In this document: positions 22,459 through 31,789 of the stretch, in pieces
Layout of the letters: every line of letters begins with the position of its first letter
How positions within the stretch are numbered: the stretch's first letter is position 1
DNA from: Cycas panzhihuaensis
Taxonomy: Eukaryota > Cycadophyta
Length of the DNA: 64,000 nt
Reading direction: 5' to 3'
NCBI GenBank assembly: GCA_023213395.1
Contig: CM041465.1
Coordinates: 164,617,741-164,681,740 of the forward strand
The notes under the pieces: model-generated
The model's database searches: none
What the model saw: the letters and a program-made list of their open reading frames with translations, nothing else
Told to the model about the DNA's origin: nothing
Translations under genes and position numbers: made by a program

Positions 22459-22497
<39 letters not shown>

Positions 22498-22564
22498 TGT
22501 CCTAGATAGAATCCTAAGTTCGGTACTAAGACAACTTTGGTTGTTTGCAACTAGGAGCAATCCA
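21953..22564 (-). repeat. 5' LTR of A-3 (unit 2)
   Basis: Duplicate of 19004-19620. PBS complement GCTTTGATACCA at 21941-21952. AT run 22007-22046, CT run 22465-22494. Confidence 0.78.
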
Positions 22565-22576
22565 TAATATACATAT

Positions 22577-23680
22577 AGTTGATTCCAACTGGAATAGAAC
22601 TCTAATGGTGATAGAGTTTAAGTCTATTGTCATTAACTAGTATGGACAGTATGTCCATTTATCTCTCATAGTTGTATTAATCCATTTTTGAAAATATGCT
22701 CAACTTGATATGGACCTAGTCATCGTAGTTTTAACTTTCTTGGATGGGTGTAGAATTTGCTATCATACAATAAGACTTGGTCCCCTTCCTTGAACTGTGG
22801 TGCTCTTAAATGGTAGTCGTGCCATGCTTTTTATCTTGTCTTTTCAATTTCTTGTAACCATTCTACCTTTTGTCGGTCCTCATCAAGTTGAATTAATTGC
22901 CACAAGCATTCTCTTAAGGATTCAACATTGTCTAATAGACAAGCAAGTGCTATCCTTAGACTTGCAATTTAGAATTCAATGGGCAATATGGCTTCGGTTC
23001 AATAGATTAATTTGAATGGTGCTTGTCTTGTCACTTGTTTATAACTTATTCGAAACGCCCACAAAACTGAAGGTAACTTTTCTACCCAATGAGACCTCCC
23101 AACATCACATATTTTCCTTAAACAATTCTCTAGAATCTTGTTTGAGCTGCTTGCCTATTAGCCCTAGGGTAGCAAGAGGTAGATTTGTGATGATTGATAA
23201 GAAAAGTTTCCATGAGTCCCCTTACTACCTTGTTCAGAAAATAGGCCCCCTGATTGCTAGCTAACTTAATAGGGCATCTAAATCTTGTTATAATCACCTC
23301 ATATAAAAATCGAGCTATGCTAATTATGTCTTCTTTTCATAACGGTTGTGCTTTTACCCATTTAGTTGCATAATTTGTGGCTACCAAAATATATCTTGCT
23401 TGTGTTTGTTGGGTTGCTGGTTTTATAGGCCCAATGAAATTGAGTCCCCACTTCTCAAATGGTGCTAGGGGAAGTATTGGATTTAGTAGGTTAAAATCTC
23501 TAGGTTGTGGTTTTCTGACTCTTTGGCAGTGGTCACACTTTTTTACCAAACCCTTCACGTCTTTGAACAAGGTTGGCCACCAAAACCCAGTTGTCAATAT
23601 TTTTCTCTGCGTATTTTTCACCCTTGTATGTCCTCCTAATACTCCTTCGTGTGCTTAGGACATCACTTATTGTACCTTGT
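22577..23680 (-). pseudogene. gypsy integrase of T1, dead
   Basis: 23337-23621 is open and encodes the zinc region (KKCDHCQRVRKPQ) and the start of the core. The first catalytic Asp is Asn (WGLNFIGPI where DFIGPI is usual). The second motif reads SNQGAYF instead of SDQG. The third is not recognisable. Downstream, frames with stops show the GPY-type C-terminus (HPRKLKLR, LGPY, then HIFKNGLIQL). Confidence 0.8.
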
Positions 23681-25320
23681 GGTCAAATACAACGACACAG
23701 GACGTCGTCAGGTTCAAGTCAATATAATTCTCCACTAATTAGTTGGTAGGGTCTGTTTTTCGTATCAAGTTCTTTTTTTGCATCTTATCCATATTTTGGA
23801 GGCATTGCCCTGTTGTTAGAAATTTGATAATATCTTCATACTATTCAATAGGGATTGCTTCGATACTGAATAATGCGGCATTGGGAAAATCATCATGCAC
23901 TCCTATAGTTTTTTCCCCATTATGAATTCTGAAAAGTTGGTTGGGAACTATATGAGCTTTCTCGAGTTTAACCACAATTCAGAAGGTAAATTCTTGAAAT
24001 AATATTAACCATTTGCTAATACGACCTCTCAATAATGGTTTATTCACCAGATACATCAATTCTTGGTGATCCACATAAAATATAAAAGGATTGAAGAGGA
24101 GGTAATGTCGAAACTTCTATAGGGCGTAAACCATTCCTAAACCTTCCCATTCTATAGTCGTATAATTTTGTTCAACTCTGGTCAACTTCTAGCTCACAAA
24201 ATAGATGGGTTCATCTATGTTATTTTCACCTATTTGTGTTAGAACACATCCAATGGCAAATTGGGAAGCGTCGACATACACATGGAATATCTTATTCCAA
24301 TCCAGGAATCGTAGCACAAGTGCTGAGGCTATTTCTCATTTTGGGGTTTCAAATTCATTTTGTTGTTTGGCACCCCATTCCTAATCTATTTCTTTTTACA
24401 ATAGATATTCCATGGGCCCTGTGCATATCCTTTGACAAATTTGTGGTAGTAGCCTGTTAATCCTAGAAATCCCTTGACCTCTTTTCGATTCTGAGGCTGT
24501 GGGTAATATAAAATAGTGGCTATTTTGTTAGGTTTGTTAGCAACCCTTCTTTGTTAACGACATGCCTTAGAAGGTTTCCAAAGGGCACTAAGAAGGTGCA
24601 TTTATTCAAATTTAGGCATAATTTAATTTCACGACATGTTTATAACATTAATCTGAGATTCTCAATATGATTCTTCATTATTCCATATAATGTCCAATCA
24701 TCTAAAAATACTGCTATTGTTTCTCCAATAAGTTTTTTGAAAATATTAATCACTATTCTTTGAAACGTTGTTGGTGCATTTGTTAATCCAAATTGCATTA
24801 CTCAATAGGCATAAGTCCCCCATTTTGTTACAAAGGTTGTTTTGGATGGTCTTGTTGTATTCATTGAACCCTTTTGTAAATGAATATACTTCCTTTCCAC
24901 CTACCATTTTTAACACTTCTTCCGTAAAGGGAATAAGGAATGGATCTTTCTTTGTGGCCTTATTCAATTGTCAATAATCCACACACGCGCAGATTTTTCC
25001 ATTCTTCTTTGGGACTACCACCATTGCACTTAATCAATCACTATATTCTACCTCATAAATGTAGCTAGCTTCTAGCATTTTATCTAGTTCAGCATTGACC
25101 TTTTCCTTATTTCAAGGATTCATCATGTATGGTCTTTGTTTCATTGGCTTGGCTTCCTCTATTATATTGATATAATATACCACTATTTTAAGAGGGACGC
25201 CATTAAGGTCCTTATATGACCATGTAGACACGTCTTTGAATTCCTCAAAGAGGGCTTGTGCTTGTATTGTTGTCCTCTTGTCCCAATAATCTCCTATTGT
25301 AATATTTTTTGGTTCTATCT
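23681..25320 (-). pseudogene. gypsy reverse transcriptase and RNase H of T1, broken
   Basis: RT is recognised by VVPKKNGKICACVDY and LNKATKKDPFLIPF (near 25020-24890). The first catalytic Asp block reads YSFTKGFNEYN, so the Asp is lost. The second motif is FLDDWTLYG (24708-24694) with both Asp residues present. Upstream, WSYKDLNG-like residues (near 25240) mark the usual RT prologue. RNase H is only traceable as scattered blocks with stops at 23700-24480. Confidence 0.78.
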
Positions 25321-26203
25321 CTATTCTAAGGTTAATTTAGTCATTTTTAGTTCTTCTTGGTGGTTACCCCTTATTTTATGGGAAAGGACTTCTTCTATGT
25401 CTTGTTGTTCATAACACAACTTTGTATATTCTAAAGGAATGTTATGGACTTCCTTTCCTTCCTCCTCCTCATTTTCATTGTTATTTGTATCTATAATATT
25501 TTCAACTAACATAAGATTATGTTCTACTTTCATTCTTATTTTTCTCATGCTTCATAATACCTTATGTATTACTTTGTTATTTGAATAATAGGAAAATGAC
25601 CTAACAAATGAGAATTCTAACCTATCCAAGATGCTTCCCTAATTTGTTCTTGTTTTAAGAACCACTTTTTTGCTAGTGTTCCCAGTGTATGAAAAAACAA
25701 GTGACTCCAATGGGATTTGGAAATGCTCCAATGTCTCCAAACTTGTTTGCACCTAGTTAGATGTTGGGTAGGACATTCTCCTAAAAAAAATCTTGAAATC
25801 AATATCCCTTGGTGAGGATCGAATCTTAATCGGAATGCTGATTAAAAATCATTCCAAGTTCTAAGAATGTGATGGTGGACTATGTACCACCACCAGGCTT
25901 GATTACGCAAGGTAAAGATAAAATCCAAAATCCATTGAGTTTTATCAAAAATCCTAAATTTTAACCAATATTCCACACATTCAATGAGATGGTTAGTGTT
26001 GTCTAACCTATCCCCAAAAAATATAGGCATATTCTTTTGCATGTTTGTCCTATCTTTCGATATAAGATTTGGGGAATAGGAATTCTCCAAGTTTGCTTGT
26101 GATGGCTTTGTATCTATTTCTTGAAGATACTCCTCTATCTCTTCCTTACTTGGTGGGTTAACTAGGAGGGAATTTGAGGAACTAATATCTTCGGATGGGA
26201 CCA
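25321..26203 (-). pseudogene. gag-like segments between PR and RT of T1
   Basis: 25842-26204 is open and reads like a gypsy capsid domain (MPIFFGDRLDNTNHLIEC, then TLRNQAWWWYIVHHH). A second block at 25617-25802 (HLFFHTLGTLAKKWFLK) looks like a further capsid helix. 25321-25548 is an acidic linker. These lie downstream of the protease, where gag is not expected. It may be an element-specific insertion or a rearrangement. The assignment is by eye only. Confidence 0.5.
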
Positions 26204-26291
26204 CTTCCTACATACATTTTCCTTTGGTCAACATAGGAAGAACTACTTCCTACATACATTTTCCTTTGGTCAACATAGGAAGAACTACTTC
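26204..26291. repeat. 42-bp direct repeat, two copies
   Basis: CTTCCTACATACATTTTCC starts at 26204 and again at 26246, and 42 bp are repeated almost exactly. The period is a multiple of three, so it adds 14 codons just after the protease segment without shifting frame. Confidence 0.9.
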
Positions 26292-27022
26292 ATTACCTTC
26301 ATCTGTCAAGGTAAAAGCTACATCTTTCTAATTTTGCAAGCACTTGGCCTGATATAACCATGGTCTATCAAGCAAGGTTGGATATGTCACCATATTTTTC
26401 ACTGTGTCAATAATAGCAAAGTCCATTGGTGCTATGATTCCTACTACATTTACTTGAATATTCTCCAATCGACCCATTTGTTTCACTAGTAGCTCATTTG
26501 CTAGCTTAAACGAATAATTTAGGGTGTCGATTGAGGATTCCCTAGTTTCTTCCAAGTTTGTGTTGCCAGTACATTTATCGCAACTTCTCGATCAACAATG
26601 ATGTTTTGTAATGTAATACCTAAGATGCTCATATTCACTAAAGGGTCAAGGTAACATGAAGGTTTAACCTTGTTCAAGTTTCGTGTAGCTTCTATTGGTC
26701 AGATTACTCCTCCTTTTATCCATTCTATCACATGAACTAGGAATGGTTAGTTTTAGTTGTTTCACTAAATCTTCCATCAGTACAAGTTTTTGTAGGAGCT
26801 CCTTCAATTTAGTGGCTAAGGCACATGGATTCTTTTCTAGGTTTTCTTGGATAATTCCACCTCAACTGTTTTGTTCTTCCTTCAATGTACTTGTTTAATT
26901 TCTGGTTTCCCTAATGGTATGTTTTTGCTACTTCCTCCTTGGCAGCATCTTCTAAAGCCTTCTTTGTAGCAGCAAATTGATCAATTTCCACTTTTGGATT
27001 GGGGTAACCATTTTCAGATGTC
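26292..27022 (-). pseudogene. gypsy protease region of T1
   Basis: 26328-26555 encodes the retropepsin C-terminal half (VNVVGIIAPMDFAIIDT, then YPTLLDRPWLYQAK). Upstream frames give GITLQNIIVDREVAINVL, where DGGSSVNI-like residues would be expected, so the active site is not intact. The piece 26700-27022 is a lysine-rich connector to gag. B-1 separates it from the rest of gag. Confidence 0.72.
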
Positions 27023-27027
27023 CGCTA

Positions 27028-27579
27028 TGTGAAAAGAGGCTAAATGGCCTCACAGTCCCAAGATCTAGAAACTAGGATCACTCTAGTTCTAGAAGCACAA
27101 ATACTAACAAGTATAATATTCTCAAGGAAAATAGAGAGTAAAGAGACAAAGCACAAATGAAGGAGCAAGAGAAAATGATACCCAATATGTGGAATTGGAA
27201 TTGGTGCAACCTCCAAAGAATGAATAGTTTGATTAGCAAACTGACAGCATAACAATACAGCTCCAACTCTCTTATGAGACAATGAGAAGAGGTCTCATTA
27301 TATAGCGTGAGATGAGAGACCTAAGGCCTTGGATGTTTGACAAGTGTCAAACATCCAAGATACATGCCTTGCATGTAGAACATGTGTCCTTTTGGGCTCC
27401 CATGTGAGCAAAAATGCATGAGGGTCCATTTGACCCTTTAGTGACAACGTTGTGTCACTAGAAAGAATGTGGGTGTGCACTTTATCACTTAAGTGATAAG
27501 TCACCCCTAAAGTACAAAAGTACACATATTATAAAAAAATTAAAGTACATAACATAAACATGTAACATAAGGTTTAACA
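27028..27579 (-). repeat. 3' LTR of B-1
   Basis: TGTGAAAAGAGG to GGTTTAACA, followed by a C-rich polypurine complement (27580-27588). In element sense a TATATAA box lies at 27304-27298. A perfect 14-bp inverted repeat with a 4-nt loop sits just upstream (27328-27359). A second palindrome, TTATCACTTAAGTGATAA, starts near 27482. Confidence 0.95.
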
Positions 27580-28400
27580 CCCCCCCTTACTGTTTACAAC
27601 GTTAAGTCGGACACCAAGACCATTTTTGAATTTTACAAACTTTTCTCTACCAAGAGGCTTAGTAAAGATGTCTACTGTCTAATCCTCTCAGAGGTCTCAG
27701 ATCGGAGGTTGATCTCACCATTCTGCACATGCTCTCTGATGAAGTGATGGTGAACCTCGATGTGTTTTGTCTGCGCATAAAAAACTGGATTCTTGGCTAA
27801 CTTGAGTACACTTTGATTGTCACAATGTATCCTGGTGGGGTGACCCTGCTTAAGTCCAAGTTCCCCAAGAATCCGTCATAGCCAGATAGCCTTACAAGCT
27901 GCGTTGACTGCAGCTTTGTACTCTGCTTTGGTGGAGGACAAGGTAACATTGGGTTGCTTCTTGCAACTCCACGAAACAACTGCTGAACCAAGGGAAAAAC
28001 AGTATCCCGAGATTGATCTCTTGTTATCTTGGCAACCTGCCCAATCAGAATCTGAGAACCCTTCCAGAGTGAAGTTCTCATTATGTGCATACTCAAGGCC
28101 ATGCTATAATGTGCCTTTGATGTACTTAAGTATGCGTTTGGCTGCATTCCAATGTATCTGATTGGGTTGGGACATGTGTCGTGAGCAAATCCCAACTGCA
28201 AATGAAATGTCTGGTCGAGTGTTGGTGAGATAAATGAGACTCCCAATCAATCACGCAGAAAGTGTGGGATTCACGGCAGCCTTCCTCATTGAGAGTAAGC
28301 TTAGATCCATTCTCCATTGGTGTAGGCCGGGTTTGCGATCGTGCATCCCGAATCACGCAAAATGTCCCAAGAATATTTTGCTTGGGAGATGAAGATATAC
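27580..28400 (-). pseudogene. copia RNase H of B-1, broken
   Basis: In shifting minus frames one reads GFSDSDWAGCQ, SSTKAEYKAAVNAACK (the Glu position of EAEYKA kept, Glu-to-Lys before it) and CDNQSVLKLAKNP, then TKHIEVHHHFIREHVQ near 27730. A stop replaces Trp near 27880. Upstream RT-tail residues (SLIYLTNTRPDISFAVG) lie near 28230. About 130 bp of non-coding sequence separate the pol end from the LTR. Confidence 0.82.
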
Positions 28401-28405
28401 CCTGG

Positions 28406-28924
28406 CTATTGCCATATCTCAAAGCCTAAGAAATAGTGAAGAAGTCCAAGATCTGTTATTTCGAAACTTCTTTTTAAGTCATCCTGGAGAATGTGTATCA
28501 TCTTAGTGTCACTACCAGTGATCACTAAGTCATCTACATACAAGACAACAAAAATGACATGGTTCTTTTCATGTTTTATATACAGATTAGGATCTGAAGT
28601 AGATCGATGAAACCCATGTCTCAAGAAGTAATCATCAATCTTTGAGTACCATGCTCTTGGGGCTTGTTTCAAGCCATATAATGCCTTTTCTAGGTGATAT
28701 ACAAAATGCTCCTTGCCTTGTACTTTGTAACCGGGAGGTTGCTCCAAATATACCTCCTCCTGAAGATCGCCATTAAGAAAGGCGCTCTTCACGTCCATCT
28801 GATAGACTGGCCATTTGCATTGAGCAGCTAAGGCCAAGGTGAGTCTGATGGTGTTCATATTTGCCACTGGTGCAAAAGTTTCCTCATAGTCTATGCCTTC
28901 TTTTTGTTTGAATCCTTTTGCCAC
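28406..28924 (-). pseudogene. copia reverse transcriptase core of B-1, open
   Basis: 172 codons without a stop cover most of RVT_2: [32 protein letters not shown] with the first catalytic Asp, [12 protein letters not shown], and YVDDLVITG (28540-28526) with both Asp residues. All three metal ligands are therefore present. It ends at a stop after FLGFEIWQ. The upstream part lies in another frame (28891-29484), so the polyprotein is shifted at about 28910. Confidence 0.88.
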
Positions 28925-30781
28925 AAGGCGGGACTTTGCCGTTTAAGTGAACCATCATAATGGAATTTGGTCTTGTAGACCCATTTGCAACTTATTGGCT
29001 GTTTGTGTTTAGGCAATTCAACAAAATCCCAAGTACCATTCTTTTCAATAAAATGGATTTCTTCATCCATGGCAGCTTTCCAATTTTCATTTTTAGAAGC
29101 CTCCACAAAAGTGGAAGGCTCATCAACACAAAGCACTTCAGCCATAAGTGCATAATTGGTCTGCTGCCGATATTTTGATGGACGTTTTCCTTCAGTAATG
29201 TGGCCGTCCTGAACTGTCTGAGTGTACCATTTTGGTAATTTTTGAATCGAAGTAACTTGAACCTCAAGATCTTCTGGTCTAAGTGGTTGGTCGACAGAAG
29301 ATGTGCTTGGATCAAGTGGAGCAGATTCAGTTGATGTAGACAAATCCGAAAAGTGCAGATGATGTACATGGTATAGAGGATTGAGAGGGAAGGAAGGCGT
29401 CAACAATCTTCTTGCCTTTGTCAATGGGAGGTTGCATGGATGCAGTTTGCAACTCCTTGTGATCTTCTTCAGCAAAGATGACATCTCTTGAGAGATGCAT
29501 TTTCTTCTCTATTGGATCATACAACTTGTAGGCTTTGCTGTGAATGGCATACCCTACAAAGATGCATTTTAGACTATGCTTGTCTAATTTCTTCCTTTGT
29601 TGATCGGGAATGTGCATATAAGCAGTGCACCCAAAAGTCCTCAAATGGCTGACAGTAGGCTTTTTGCCAGACCATGCCTCCTCAGGTGTCATGTTGGTGA
29701 CTGCTATAGTAGGACAGCAATTGGCCACATAGGCAGCTGTGTGAAATGCTTCTGCCTAGTAAGCTCGAGTGAGTCCTTGCGCGTGCATCATTGCTTTGGC
29801 TTTATTGGCCAAAGTTCTGTTCATTCGTTTGGAGACTCCATTTTGTTGAGGAGTGTGAGGAATAGTCAGTTGTCTCTGAATGCCATTATCCTTGCAATAT
29901 TGGGCGAATTCATTTGATGTAAATTCACCTCCATTGTCTATCCTTAATGTTTTGATTGAGTGGCCAGACCCATTTTCCACTTCAAGTTTGAATTCTTTGA
30001 ACTTGGAAAATGCTTCAGATTTGTGTTTGATGAAGTATACCCAGACTTTGTGAGAAAAGTCATCAATGAAGGAGATGTAATACAAAGCTCCTCCAAAAGA
30101 TGATGTGGACATAGGTTCACACAAATCCGAATGTATCAACTGCAGAGGATGTGATGCATGCCACGCTTTGCCTTTAGGGAAAGGCAAGCGATGTTGAGTT
30201 CCCATAATGCACGCTTCACAAAGACATTTTGTTCCATAAATCTTCGGAAGCCCATGTACCATATTCTTATTGATCATCTGCCTCAAATTGTCTAAGCTCA
30301 AATGGCCTAGACGTTGATGCCAAAGTTGCATCTTGGACAAGTATGGAGTGACAATTGAACCAGAGTAAGCAGAATCAAGTGTTATATTATTTGCATCCAA
30401 TTTGTAGAGGCCTTGATCCTCATAGCCAACAGCGACTACTTCGTCTTCTTTGTCATTGATTATACATTTCCCGTTTCTGAATAATACATTCATCTGTTGC
30501 TTGTCCAACTTGCTAATAGATAGTAAGTTTTTGTCCATTAAAGGTATGTAATAGGCATTGCCATCAGGAAATGAGGAGGAAGGATTTGATGAAGAAAGAA
30601 ATGGAGTGATTGTGCTTACTCTAGAAATTTTAACAGATTGATTGTTCCCAAAGGTCTCTGATTGACCTTTGCCTTCCTTGATGTCGATGAGGAGCTCTTC
30701 ACTTCCAGTCATGTGTTGTGAAGCTCCAGAATCAATAATCCAAGTTTTATGAACCTTGGATGTTTGATATGCACAAAACAT
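28925..30781 (-). pseudogene. copia protease, integrase and linker of B-1
   Basis: 29756-30781 (341 codons) contains PR with intact DSGAS (Asp codon 30733-30731), the HHCC motif (WHQRLGHLS and CLCEACIMG), integrase Asp 1 (HSDLCEPM) and Asp 2 (RIDNGGEFTSNEF). The catalytic Glu is Lys (NGVSKRMNRT). A TAG at 29753-29755 replaces Trp, then 29327-29728 continues the C-terminus (HSLKCIFVGYAIHSKAYKLY). 28891-29484 is the Ser/Pro-rich linker and RT start in a shifted frame. Confidence 0.88.
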
Positions 30782-30803
30782 TTTGTCTTCATCTGCAAAC
30801 TGA

Positions 30804-31789
30804 TTAAAGTGGCGTTGATTGCCACCTCTGAAACCCCCCCTTCCTCTTTGACCTCCTCCATAGGCACCTCGATTTGGTTGAGGGAGTTGCTGCTGCTGCT
30901 GTTGTTGCTACTGGAACCTTTGTTGGTACTGCTGACGTGGTTGTTGCTGTCGCTGATTTAGATGACGTGGCTGTTGCTGTTGTTGGCGTAGATCTGCTTG
31001 CTTTTTCCGACAATCAGGTGTTATGTGGCTAGGTTTGCCACAATAATGACATACAACATTAGTCCTTGAAGACCCAATGTTCATGTTCCCAAACAGCTTT
31101 GAGAGTGCAGGTTTGGGGTGTTGTTTGGCCTTTGAGTTGGCCGTGAATGCACCTGATGTAGATGGTTCCTCCTCATTATTTTTAGTGTAGATTTGTTCTT
31201 CTTGAAGTAGTAGACTTTCAAATTCATTGAATGTCATTGTTTTGAGAGAACCATCTCTTGTAGTAGACAATATGAAACCATTGTAGTCCTTGGGCAAAGC
31301 TTTGGTGATGGATGTGATCAGTTCATCTCTTGTAGCTGGACTACCTAGTGCATTCAGTTCATTACATACCTCCTTGATGGAGGAAAGAAAAGCCGACATG
31401 GGCTTGACAAACTTAACAGAATACAATTTAGCTTTAACCATTAAAATGCGAGCTTCATCTCGCCTTTCATACAATGAGGACAAAATGTCCCAAGCTTCCT
31501 TAGAAGTTTTAGCACAAGCAATATTTTGATCTACATGTACATCAACAATCATGTGAAGGAATGCCAAAGCGATTTCATCTTTGGCTTCCCAAGTAGCAAC
31601 TAAAGCATCATCAAGTTGCACAGTAACATTGCCATTGATAACAGGTGCAGGTTTAGGTAATCTCCCGGAAACATAACTTCAAAATTCGTTCATGATCAGC
31701 AAATTCTGAGTGAGTCTCTTCCATTCTTGATAATTATCTTGACCTGTTAATCGAATGGTGCATGCATTTAGCATGTTGATAGCAGCCAT
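30804..31789 (-). pseudogene. copia gag of B-1 with CCHC knuckle and Gln-rich tail
   Basis: The likely start is ATG at 31789-31787 (MAAINMLNACTIRLTGQDNY). A TGA near 31680 replaces the Trp seen in B-2 (NEFWSYV). 30908-31621 is then open for 237 codons: the UBN2 capsid domain (TSKEAWDILSSLYERRDEAR, EFESLLLQEEQIY), one complete knuckle CHYCGKPSHITPDC, and a Gln/Arg-rich tail. Only the one early stop and the frame change at the tail break it. Confidence 0.87.

Larger units (their letters stand above)
19631..22576. repeat. tandem duplication, unit 2 (about 2946 bp)
   Basis: Second copy of 16683-19630. It ends with the same flanking TAATATACATAT (22565-22576) and then passes into gypsy T1 sequence. 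Length differences come mainly from the AT run (22007-22046) and the region before the CT run. Confidence 0.93.

Noticed and set aside
27898-28161. Plus-strand frames resembling a small protein (also at 6557, 45533 and 48951)
   Set aside because: All four sit opposite the same RNase H region in different copia copies, so their similarity to each other reflects the antisense of RNase H.
28406-28924. Treating the open RT of B-1 as a functional gene
   Set aside because: The frame lacks the RT start, which is in another frame, and the same element has stops in gag and integrase and a lost integrase Glu.
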